Of a DNA stretch of 64,000 bases, positions 1 to 9,928 are shown piece by piece. The notes beneath the pieces are model-generated. The model did not search any database and was not told the origin of the DNA. It was given only the letters and a program-made list of their open reading frames with translations. The stretch is taken from positions 179,192 through 243,191 of the forward strand of contig JAGFNQ010005662.1 in assembly GCA_024364735.1 (NCBI GenBank). The letters run 5' to 3'. The DNA is from Boesenbergia rotunda. Lineage: Eukaryota > Streptophyta > Magnoliopsida > Zingiberales > Zingiberaceae. Made by a program: the position numbers and the translations under genes. Every line of letters begins with the position of its first letter. Position 1 is the first letter of the stretch.

Positions 1-690
1 TGTCACCTGGTGCTATGTGAAGAATCAAAAAGGGCGGTGGATGGCTTCGTGGAAGCAAGTCTTGCGAACTATTGTTCTTGCCGTGCCTTGAGTTCTCCAC
101 AACTTGCCTGCTGTGTTCTTGCGATCTTCATCACTTTTGAGCAAGCAATTGAGAAACAACCATCGTTTACTTGAGCGCTAGAAGGAGAAAACAAGAGGCT
201 TGGAGTCCCACAGTGGGAAGACACGGAGAAGGGTTCTTGCGTGAAATCGCCACTGGGTGGAGCTCAGGGAAGCTTGCTGTGTTTTTGTCCTTGCTAAGTG
301 TTTGAGTAAGATCCTTCTTGTTGTTTCTTTGTGCTTAAACTATATCCTTGTTTGAAACACACTGTGGAGAGGTTTCTCCACCGAGAAGGAGGTTGCTGAT
401 TTATCCGGTGATAACCGGGGCTTGATCTGCCGACGATCAAGGGATCACCCACCTTAAGGGCACGCCAAGGAGTAGGGGCAAGTTATCCCCGAACCTTGTA
501 AACCCTCCTTGTTAGCGATCTTGCTAGTTGTGTTTGTTTTGTTTCCGTTACGTTTTCTGCATAATCTGTTTTCTACTCTTTCCGCTGTGCTACTGATATT
601 TAAGTTGCAGAAATCGCTATAAGTATTCAAGTTGCAAGTGGTTGGCTATATTCACCCCCCCCCCCCCTCTCTAGCCATCCGATCCCAACA
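1..690 (+). repeat. LTR 3' part, element H (Sirevirus-type), cut by window edge
   Basis: This is the R/U5 end of an LTR related to those of J and M. It holds the GTGGAGAGG/TTTCTCCAC region near 363-382, a perfect hairpin CTTGATC/GATCAAG at 421-441, a block AAGGAGTAGGGGCAAGTTATCC near 467-488, a run of C at about 653-667, CTCTCTAGCCATCC and the terminus CCCAACA at 690. No primer-binding site follows, so this is the outer 3' end of an element or a solo LTR whose start lies left of the window. The next bases (ATCTC, 691-695) would be its target duplication; the partner is outside the window. Confidence 0.8.
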
Positions 691-1803
691 ATCTCGACTA
701 GGCCCTCAAAATCGACTGTCGTTCCACACTTGGGCCTTCCCAAGAGGCAGAAAACATTAGTGTCTAAGCAAGCCTTCAAGCGGGTAAGGATTGCAACTTC
801 TCAGCCACCACTGACTGAGGTAGAGGTCAATGTTCCTGAGGCAATCCCCCTGACTGGGCGTCTCATGTCACCATCCATTTTGGTTCTTGAAACTAAGGGA
901 ACTCCTAGAGTAATCGATCGGCCAATCACCCCTTCGAGTCCCTCCGGAGTGTCAAAAACTTTCTGGGCGGTCGGACGTGCACGTCCTAGGAGCCAGCTAG
1001 AGAGGCTCAAGAGCGGCGAGTACGCCGAGCGGCTAAAGAAGCAGCACAACCTCAATGTCAACTCTTGGATCAATGGCTCCATGCTAAAGGTAGGATATTT
1101 AGTGTATTTTCTTCTCGTCCTGAATAACTAATGTAGGCGTACATTTTAGCTGTGGATAGAGCACCTAGATTTATATGCTCGGGCCTCTGGTGGTGAAGCA
1201 TGTGGAGTCCTTGGAGAAACGAGTGATCGAGATGGAGGCCAAGCTATCCGAGCCCATCAGTGCTACCAACGAGACCCTGGCCGAAGATGCTAAGGCTCAA
1301 GAGGAAGCCTGCCTATAGGCCGAGTTGGCTAATAGACTGCAGGAGGAGCTAACCAAGGCCCGGGAAGTTGTGAAGACACTTGATGGGGGAATGCGGTCCA
1401 GCAGAGGGAGAACCCACTTTTTATAGAGCATATTGCTCTTTTGTCTATGGAGAAGGAGCGTCTTGCCACCAGGAAGAATCAACAAGAAGAACTTACCGCC
1501 CAAATGGTGGTTGAGCTTGTGACCGCTACCAAACAAGCAACCAAGGCGCAGGAAAAGCTCGCCTGCTCTTTGGAAGTCCTATCAGTCATCAAGGAACAAC
1601 TGCAAGAAACATTACAAGCTCGAGACAAGGTCACAATCAGTCAGGAGCAAGTGACATCTGAGATTGAGGCATATCAGGTTGCTAAGGATGCTTGCCGCCA
1701 AGCTTACAAGGAAGAAATTCTCCAATTCGAAGAATACCATAATTTGCTAGGTGCCCAAGTGATTAGGAGGTTGACCCAGGGTTTCAAAGGGACAGTCAAG
1801 TAG
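691..1803 (+). pseudogene. Coiled-coil ORF opposite to pol of gypsy element G (extra ORF), decayed
   Basis: The frame is open from the H junction at 691 to 1131, so its true start was removed by H; no proper ATG decides the start. The first part is basic and proline-rich. At 1090-1149 lies a possible 60-base intron (AAG|GTAGGA ... TTTTAG|CTG) and the frame then continues as a heptad-rich, Glu/Lys/Gln-rich segment (about 1190-1315, with a TAG near 1316, and 1441-1803) typical of a long coiled coil. One frame change near 1188 and at least one stop show decay. I do not recognise the protein. Its strand is opposite to the pol remnants of G at 21436-21605 and 33041-33220, matching the antisense extra ORFs known between pol and the 3' LTR of some Tat-lineage gypsy elements (for example Grande). 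It could instead be a captured host gene fragment. Confidence 0.5.
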
Positions 1804-2034
1804 TTTGTTAAGGTGAAGGTTCTACCGCCCGATGTTGACTTAAGTTTTTTAAACCTCCCCATGGTCTGGAGGAGCTATCCAACTTTGAAAAGCAGTAGCC
1901 TTGGTGTTGTAGGATTTCTTTTGTAATGCATTTGCTATCTTTGCCATCCAGGCGGACTATGTAATTTCTTTGGAGTAATGAATGATATAGTATTTAAATA
2001 CATACCCCATGTGCAACTGACTTGAACCCCCACA
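1804..2034. other. G non-coding stretch between the extra ORF and the tandem array
   Basis: There is no reading frame of note. It has AT-rich stretches with AATGAATGATATAGTATTTAA near 1977-1997, which could serve as a poly(A) region for the plus-strand frame just upstream. That is only a suggestion. Confidence 0.3.
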
Positions 2035-2395
2035 AGGGTCGAATGCAACACTTAAGGGTAAACATCGCGTTAAGGATGCTTTCGCTGGTAGCTCTCGAGC
2101 AGGGAGGTTAAGCCATGTTTAGGGCAAACGCCGTGTTATGGGCGCCTTCGCTGGTAGCGCCCGAGCAAGGAGGTTAAATCACGTTTAGGGCAAACATCAC
2201 GTTAAGGACACCTTCGCTAGTAGCTCCTGATCAGGGAGGTTGAGCCACATTAAAGGCATAACGCCGCTTTAAGGGCGCCTTTACTGCTAGCTCCCAAGTA
2301 GGGAGGTTGAGCCACGTTTAGGGCAAACGACACGTTAAGGGCATCTTCACTGGTAGCTCCCGAGTAGGGAGGTTAAGCCACGTTAAGGTCATAAC
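2035..2395. repeat. 66-bp tandem array in G, left half
   Basis: Units of 66-67 bp carry the core A(G/A)GGAGGTTnAnnCACG, with successive starts at 2101, 2167, 2233, 2300 and 2366. Other shared words are GGGCAAAC, GCCTTCGCTGGTAGC and CCCGAGCAGGG. The array breaks at 2395 at solo LTR B and resumes in phase at 21260. Tandem repeats in the 3' untranslated region are typical of Tat/Retand/Ogre gypsy elements, in line with G. Confidence 0.85.
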
Positions 2396-3213
2396 TGTTA
2401 GGATGTATACTAAAAGCCTAGCTTTTGTATGAACATCTATTTTGGAATAAGAATCACATGGTCATTGTTTGCATATTATATTTGTTATATATGCTATTAT
2501 CCTTTACTTTACATTGTAGATAACATGGTGTGTGGTGCCACACATAAGATTATGTTATCAGTCCCTTGTGAAGTATAAGTAGTGGCTCACAATCGAAATG
2601 GATTTGGACAAACTATTGGAATGGTTGTAGTATAATTTGGTATTAATCTATCTTTACTATAGAATTACACTAGTACACTTTGTGTGTATTGAGAAGGACC
2701 GATTAGAGGTGATTCAATTTATACTGACTATATAATCGAATCAGACCTCAGATATTATGATGTACATGCTCTTAATCCCGATATAATAACGGGCACATGT
2801 AATGGACGAGATTTATTCGTTAAATCAATAGGCCTGGTAAATTGGGAAATAATATTATTTACATGGTGTGTCATTGATTATAGAATGAAACAGTGCCCTA
2901 ATGCGTTAGGATGATGATGTCCCTTCAAGGAGCTCATAAAGTTCATCATGTAAATCCTGCAGGTGGACTTGGTCCGACATGATGATAAGAATAAGTGGTA
3001 CTACTCATGGAGTTAGATATTAATTAATTAAATTGTCAATAATTTAATTAATTAATAGACATGCAATATCTTAAACACGGAGCAATTATGTACACATAAT
3101 ATGGTGGAGCCCATATTTAATTATGGCGTTGGTGGGGTAGTTCAATGATAATCCATTAGTGGACTGGGTTATCATTAATGGGTCGGGTTTATGATCCATT
3201 AGGAGACCAAAAC
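2396..3213 (+). mobile_element. Solo LTR B, left part (interrupted by element A)
   Basis: It begins TGTTAGGATGTATACT and is bordered on the left by ATAAC (2391-2395). The right part is 20394-21259, ending CCAACA, followed by ATAAC (21260-21264), a perfect 5-bp target duplication. Joined length is about 1.68 kb. The sequence is a diverged relative of the LTRs of A and C: both share the GTATACT start, the 'ATGGTGTGTGGTG' block and the AATTTAATTAATTAA block. No internal region or second LTR exists, so B is a solo LTR left by LTR-LTR recombination. Confidence 0.85.
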
Positions 3214-5524
3214 TGTATGATGTGTATACTGAAAGACATGAATTTCTTTATATGAACATCTTTAAAAGAGAATCATAACTATACTAGGTGCATGTTTACA
3301 TTAGTACATGTATGAAGTCCAATACTACGCATTGTAGATAACATGGTGTGTGGTGGCACACGGAAGATCGTGTTATCAGCTCCCTGCCTAGTATAAGTAG
3401 AGGCTCACAACCGAGATAGAATTGGACAACCCATCAGGATGGTTGTAGTGTAATTAGGTGTGGTTGGTCTTAACCATAGGATTACACTAGTGTGCTTTAA
3501 GTACATTGAGCAGGACCAAAATCCGAGGTTATCCAATTTGTACTGACTCGATAATTGGATAGGACCTCAGCATTTATTATGGAGTACAATCCCTTAATCC
3601 CGATATAATAATGGGCATATATTATTAATTATTATTTCTTTGATTTATCAATGGGCGAGATCTATTATGTTAGATCGATAGGCCCGGTAAGTTGGGAGAT
3701 AATATTAATAATATGATGTGCCATTGATTATTAACGGAATCCATGTCCTGGTGAGTCAGGTTGATAATGCCCCCTTGATGAGCTCGAAAGGTTCATCATG
3801 CTAAACCCTGCAGGTGGATTCGATCCGGCATGATGATAAGGTTGAGTGGTACTAGTCAAGGACCCAGAGGTTAATTAATTTAAATTGTCAGTAATTTAAT
3901 TAATTAACGGGCATTTGAGATCTTAAATACGGTTGGATGGACGACTCGTAATAAGTGGAGCTCATATGTAAATATGGGGGTTGGTGAGGTAATTCAATGA
4001 GGGTCCTTTAGTGGAATGAATCCTCATTAATGGACCGGGTTTAGATCCATTAGCAGGCAAAGATCCAACTCTTCCTCATGGTCCCTACCATAGTCCTATA
4101 TATACCTTATGGTAGCATGGAACCAATTTGATAATTAATCCTAGAGAACATAAAAAACCTAATCTCTTCTCTCCTCCTGCTCTCTCTCTCTCTCTACGGC
4201 GCCGAAGACATCTTCTCCATGGGCGACCTGCATGCAACAAATAGCAAGGTTCTTTGCAATTGAGAAATTGCAATTATAATTGCAATTAATCAAGGTGGCA
4301 GCCGAAATTCTCCAATTGGAGAATTAATTCTCCAACCCTGCATGCAGCCAATCCAATCGGTTTCTCCTTGCTTGGAAAAGAGAAGGGCGCCGGCTTCTCC
4401 ATCCTTGGAGTTGGGTGGCGGCTTCTCTTTGATTGGAGAAGAGAAGGGCGCCGGCTACTCCAAGTTTGGAGTTGGGCGACGGGTTCTCTCTGATTGGAGA
4501 AGAGAAGGGCACCGGCAATTCCAAGTTTGGAGTTGGGCGTTGGGTTCTCTCTGCTTGGAGAAGAGAAGGGTGTCGGCTTCTCCAAGTTTGGAGTTGGGTG
4601 CCGGCTTCTTGATGTTTGGAGTTGGGCGCCGGCTTCTCTCTTCTTGGAGAAGAGAAGGGCGCCGGCTTCTCCAAGTTTGGAGATGGGCATCGACTTCTTG
4701 ATGCTTGGAGTTGGGTGTCGGCTTCTCTGCGTGGAAGAGGGGCGCCGGCTTCTCTGTGCTTGGAGATGGGCACCAGCTTCTCTGCGTGGAAGAAGGGCGC
4801 TGGCTTCACTGCATGGAGAAGGCCAAGTTGCGTGAGCTGTTGGCCGCCAACTTCTGTGCGTGGAGAAGGGACCTAGAGCATCGGCTGCGGACTGTGGAGG
4901 AGTTGCTCTCCAAGGAACAAAGTCGGTTCCAACTTTGTCTTGAAGCAACTCACAGTTCGGGCGTCGGCGATGGAGGAAAAGAATGATAGGGTTTGTGTTT
5001 GGATTATCATCTCCTTAGGAACGGTCGGCGACATCCCTTTGCTTAGGGATTGGTTGGCGCAAGGAGAAGGGATCGACTTGGTGACCACGGGTCTTTATAG
5101 ATCGTCGCCCACACAACGTCCAAGAGGGGAGGGTCATACGGTAGAAGATCGTAAGGTAATGGAAGGTATATTTCTTCCTTGGCTCCTACGTTCTTATTTG
5201 TGTCTTATTTATTTGCCTCGTCATTTCATGTGAGTTGTTTAATTATTTTAATTCTGAATTATAGCCAATAATTAATTAACTGAACCCCGACCATAACCAC
5301 AAAAGTCAGCGATCAAATCGTTGCCTTTTCCGTGAACGATCGAGCAAATCACAAGGCTGATTTTGGTAATTGGCCGAGTTATGATTTGGATCGATCGATA
5401 CGGCACGAGATGGTCGTAGAGAGATGGGTCTCCATTCGGATTAGTTTTTTAATCCGTAGACATGAAGAGGTCTCCCGGATCGACCGAGTATTCGCTTAGG
5501 AAACCCATCAAGCCATACCCAACA
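3214..5524 (+). repeat. A 5' LTR (about 2.3 kb)
   Basis: It begins TGTATGATGTGTATACTG and ends CATACCCAACA. A TATA-like CTATATATACC lies near 4095-4105, followed by a poly-CT stretch (about 4176-4195) and then by a hairpin minisatellite (4366-4830), so the minisatellite should be transcribed in the leader. It aligns over its length with the 3' LTR at 17624-20393, which is longer only because its minisatellite has more copies. Confidence 0.88.
4366..4830. repeat. Hairpin minisatellite in A 5' LTR (about 60-bp unit)
   Basis: The long unit is about 60 bp and holds the inverted repeat CTTGGAGAAG ... CTTCTCCAAG with a 13-base spacer (AGAAGGGCGCCGG in the best copies). Shorter units of about 30 bp (TTCTTGATGNTTGGAGTTGGG) are interleaved. 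Because 60 is a multiple of three and the units are GC-rich, long open frames arise on both strands (for example 4286-4948 minus); these are by-products of the repeat and show no conserved protein. Confidence 0.85.
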
Positions 5525-5526
5525 AT

Positions 5527-5538
5527 TGGTATGAGAGC
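5527..5538 (+). promoter_or_regulatory. Primer-binding site of A (initiator tRNA-Met type)
   Basis: TGGTATGAGAGC differs at one base from the TGGTATCAGAGC typical of plant copia elements that prime from initiator tRNA-Met. It lies two bases after the 5' LTR end. Confidence 0.85.
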
Positions 5539-6585
5539 TGAGGTTTCCGGCTTCGTGTGTATAGGATTGGTTAATTTTTGCATTTTCATACATGTTATTT
5601 TGCTAGATGATGTGTCGATGTGCATAGGCTAACTTTGTGTTGCAGGCATGAGATTCCAACTTCATGGCCAAATATGTGGTGTGTGATTGATTTGCAAATT
5701 TTTGTAATTAATTAATCCTCGGGGTTGACGAAGCTAGGTATTTAATTTTTGTAATTAAATACGGCACATGTTTAGCCGAGTTTTTTATTTACAGTTGATC
5801 TAGATTTCATGTTCACTCCTTCGGGGAGTATAGGATCAATGATATAAATAATAAGCTATTCATTTCGGCTCGGAGATCCCTCAAGGTAGCATGCGCAGAA
5901 GGAAGGGAGGAGCGGACGAAGTGACGACACGACTGGAGGCTCATAAGAGACCAAGGGCCATGAATGTTGGAAAATTTAGGATTTTCTTTATTTTATTTTC
6001 ATGTTATTGGTTATGTGCTTAGTTGTGTGGTTGTGCTAGAAAATTCCTCGAGATAAAATACTAAGTGGGAGAGGGACCCTAAAGGTCCCGCGGCTTCCAT
6101 TAAAATTCGACAAATGATGCAAACAAGTCTGCGCGCCGGCTCTGAGTGCCTTCCTCCCCATCGGATGGACTTGTTCTGCAGATCACTAGGTTGAAAAAGA
6201 CTATAGAAAATTATTAAAGAGCGTGTGTACTTCCCCATCGGAAGGCACATAATCGGAAATAATTTTCTTAGTGTCGTGTAATAGTGCACACTTAGATGCA
6301 AATAATAGTATCGTCCCCATCGGAGTCACTGCTATTATTTTGCAGAGCCGAAGTGGACCAACTGTTGATCTTAATTGTCAAAAAGTTAGGTTGACACGGT
6401 AGTAAGATCAATGGGTAAAACCTCCTCTTACAAATGTAGGGATTCGTATACGTCCACACCATCGTGGCATGTGAATTTCTCGGTGTATAGGGGTGTTGGT
6501 TGATTTCAAAAATTAATTGTTTTGAGGAATCAATTTATTTTCGATTTCTAAAGTAGTGTATGTTGTTATTCTTAGGATTTTTAAA
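5539..6585 (+). other. A untranslated leader
   Basis: No coding signal is visible over about 1 kb. The same leader, in the opposite orientation, occurs in element C at about 12190-13055 (shared blocks around 'CCCCATCGGAGTCACTGCTATTATT'-like sequence), which shows that A and C are close relatives. Confidence 0.6.
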
Positions 6586-7049
6586 ATGACCTTTAACCCA
6601 CTAGAGACCATACTTAAGGAAAATAGACTTACTAGCCCCAAACTACATAGACTGGAAAATAAGCCTAGACATTGTCCTTTCCGTAGAGGAGTACAAATAG
6701 GTACTCTTCGTGGAACGTCCTGAAGATGATAACCCACCTCAATGAGATTGAGGTTTTGGGAGGAGAAATCGACGGGCAAACCCACATCGATATTACACTC
6801 CAATATCTGCCTAGGAGTTTTGAGCAGTTCCGGTTCAACTATAACATGAATAAGCATGAGTATATGTTGAGAGAACTACTAGGAGAACTCCAGGCGGTAG
6901 AGGGGCTCTTTCGTCCAGATTTGCAGGCCTTGGTCACTCAGAAGGTTTCTACATCTGTGCCGAAAAGCAGGAAGAAGAAGAAACGAGGTGAGTTCAAGAA
7001 GGCATCAGAATCACAAGGACCTCAGGCTGGTGTGAAGAAACCGAATGAC
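6586..7049 (+). pseudogene. A gag, N-terminal part, frameshifted and internally deleted
   Basis: An ATG at 6586 opens a gag-like start (MTFNPLETILKENRL), then the frame shifts near 6650. A later frame from 6726 reads typical copia gag (nucleocapsid precursor) with ITLQYLPRSFEQF, followed by a basic stretch KSRKKKKR and the approach to the zinc knuckle. The part between the two is shortened against what this family normally has. Element C interrupts it at the first cysteine codon of the knuckle; the duplicated AAGTG contributes Lys and the start of Cys on both sides. Gag would form the particle shell and bind RNA; this copy cannot. Confidence 0.75.
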
Positions 7050-7054
7050 AAGTG

Positions 7055-7927
7055 TGTTGGGTATAGCTCGGCGGGTTTCCCTAGCAAATACCTAGTCGAT
7101 CCGAGAGACCTCTCTATGCCTACGGATTAAAAAATTCAATCCGAATAGAGAGCCGTTTCCCATCGACCATCTCGTGCCGTATTGAACGGTCCAAATTGCA
7201 ACTTAGCCAATTACCAAAATTGGCCTAGCAATTTGCTCGACCGTTCGACCACGGAAAAGGCGACGAGTTGATTGCCGGCTTTTGTGTTTATGGTCGGGGT
7301 CCAGTTAAGAATTTATTAAATATATTTTGCAACCAAAACAATAAATTCTAACACATAAAATGACGAGACATATCAACATAGCACATGCACGACACAAGGA
7401 CATACAAAGGAGCGTTTGGAAAGTTATACCTTTCCGATCACCTCGCGGTCTTCAACCTTATGTCCCTCCCTTCGCGGACGTCGTGTGGGCAACGATCTAC
7501 CGTGATCCGAGATCACCAAGAGAACCAACCAACCCACTTCTTCAACCGGCCGAATACCCTAAGCCCTAGCGTTTGCGCCGCCGGCGCCTCCTCCCCTCCC
7601 GTTGCGCCGCCGTCCACCGGAGCCGGCTCCAAGCCCTCCGGATCAGCTGTACACCTCGAGAGGAAGATGAAGAAGAAGAAGAAGATAAGAGACAACCTTC
7701 TTCTCAGCCACAAAAACCCGCACCACCTCTTCTTCTCCTTGCTTGCGGCACCGGCGCAACCTAAGGTTGCGCCGCCTACAGCCGGCCACCGGCCCCCTTC
7801 CGACCTCCCTGAGCACCACGCAAGGTAGAGGACTCCTCTACCTTGCTTCTGTAAGCCTCAGCAGGAGTTTGGTGGAGGAGGGAGGAAGAACCGAGGAGTT
7901 TCCTCCTCTTCTTCTTGTTGCGCCGCC

Positions 7928-7964
<37 letters not shown>

Positions 7965-8060
7965 AGGGTTTTTGGTCTAGGATTGATTCATTGGTTTGGT
8001 TTCTTGATCTCATAGGGTATTTATAGGGCTAAGGCAGGGACCAAGAGGAGGAGTTGGTTC
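7055..8060 (-). repeat. C extra partial LTR (R-U5 side, about 1 kb)
   Basis: It starts TGTTGGGTATAGC in plus orientation, like the full LTRs at 8061 and 13070, but stops at GAGTTGGTTC, about 20 bases beyond the TATA box (TATAAATACCC on the minus strand, near 8022). Its sequence looks closer to the 5' LTR at 13070 than to the adjoining full LTR at 8061. The target duplication lies outside this piece, so it belongs to the original insertion. Confidence 0.8.
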
Positions 8061-9913
8061 TGTTGGGTATAGCTTGGCGGGTTTCCCTAGCAAATACCTA
8101 GTCAATCCGAGAGACCTCTCTATGCTTATGGATTAAAAAAATTCAATCCGAATAGAGAGTTGTTTCCCATCGACCGTCTCGTGCCGTATCGAACGATCCA
8201 AATTGCAACTTAGCCAATTACCAAAATTGGCCTTGCACTTTGCTCAACCGTTCGACCACGAAAAAGGCGACGAGTTGATCGCCGACTTTTGTGTTTATGG
8301 TCGGGGTCCAGTTAAGAATTTATTAAATATATTTTGCAAGCAAAACAATAAATTCTAACACATAAAATGACAAGACAAATCAACACAGCACATTCATGAC
8401 ATAAGGAAATACAAAGGAGCGTATGGAAGGTTATACCTATCCGATCACCTCGCGGTCTTCCACCTTATGTCAGTCCCTTCGCGTACGTCGTGTGGGTGAC
8501 AATCTACCTCGATTCGAGATCACCAAAAGCCCCAACCAAACCCCTTCTCCAACCGGCCGCAAAACCCTAAACCCTAGGGTTTGCGCCGCCAAGACCTCCT
8601 CCCCTCCCTTTGCGTCATCACCCACCGGAGCTGGCTCCAAGCCCTCTGGATCAGCGGTGCACCTCGAGAGGAAGATGAAGAAGAAGAAGAAGACAAGGAA
8701 CAACCTTCTTTTCAGCCACAAAAGCCCTCAATCTCCTTCTTCTTCCCTTTTGCACCGCCGCCGCAAGGTGGCCCTTGCGCCGCCGTCTCCTCCTCACCGG
8801 TGCCTCCTCTGCCCTTCCCGAGCCTCAAGCAAGGTAGAAGTGATTCCTACCTTGCTTCCTTGAGTCTTGGCCGAAGCTTGGTGGAGGAGGAATAGAGAAA
8901 ACCAATGGGGAGAACCCTTCTCCCTATTCGGTGCCGAGAGAGAAAGAGAGAGAGGGAGAGGGTTTTTTTCCTTGGCTCTAGGGTTTGATTAATTGTTTGG
9001 CTTCTTGATCTCATAGGGTATTTATAGGGCTAAGGCAGGGACTAAGAGGAGGAGTTGGTTCTTGGCCCGCTAATGGATCCAAACCCGATCCATTAATTAG
9101 GATCCATTCCACTAAAGGATCCTAATTGAACTCACCTCACCAACCCCCATATTTTCATATGGGCTCCACATATTACGAGTCGTCCATCCCCCCGTGTTTA
9201 AGATCACGCATGCCCGTTAATTAATTAAATTACTAAAAATTTAAATTAATTAACTTCTGGATCCTTGATTAGTACCACTCAACCTTATCAGCGTGTCGGA
9301 TCAAATCCACCTGTAGGGTTTGGCACGATGAACCTTTCTAGCTCATCAAGAGGGCATCATCATCCTGACTCACCAGGACACGGTTTCCATCAATAATCAT
9401 CGGCACATCATATCATTAATATTATTTCCCAACTTACCAGGTGTGTCGATCTAACATAATAGATCTCGCCCTTTGATAAATCGAAGAAATAATAAATAAT
9501 AATATATGCCCAATATTATTTCGGGATTAAGGGGTCGTCCTCCATAATAACAACTGAGGTCATATCCAATTATCTAGTCAGTACAATCGGGTAACCTCAG
9601 GTTTCGGTCCTGCTCAATGTACTCATAGCACACTAGTGTAGTCCTATAGTCAAGACCAACCACACCTGACTACACTACAACTATCCCAATGGGATGCCCA
9701 ATTCCATCTAGGTTGTGAGCCTCTATTTATGCTAAGTAAGGCACTGATAACATGATCTTCCGTGTAACACCACACACCATGTTATCTACAATGCTAAGCA
9801 ATGAGACTTCGTGTATGTACTATTATAAACAAACACCTAGTGTAGTGTGATTCTCTTTTCATAAAAGATGTTCATATAATAAAAGTCATGTCATTCAGTA
9901 TACACATCTAACA
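8061..9913 (-). repeat. C 3' LTR (1.85 kb)
   Basis: In plus orientation it runs from TGTTGGGTATAGC to ACACATCTAACA. It matches 13070-14928 along its length but carries many differences in the GC-rich leader part (about 8570-8900). A (GA)n microsatellite lies near 8935-8960. Confidence 0.85.
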
Positions 9914-9928
9914 ATCTCTCACTTATAT
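9914..9928 (-). promoter_or_regulatory. Polypurine tract of C
   Basis: On the minus strand it reads ATATAAGTGAGAGAT directly before the LTR start TGTTAGATG. It closely matches the tract of A (ATAAGTGGGAGAT), with one base change. Confidence 0.8.

Noticed and set aside
4085..5233. Frames around the end of the minisatellite in A LTR as a gene
   Set aside because: Both A LTRs contain them, with stops and shifts between copies; no recognisable protein.
7385..8015. Proline/Arg-rich frames with a GAA-coded Lys/Glu run, also at 8423-8895 and 13468-14028
   Set aside because: The same frames occur in all LTR copies of element C in the leader, with frame-breaking differences between copies; no sign of selection as protein.
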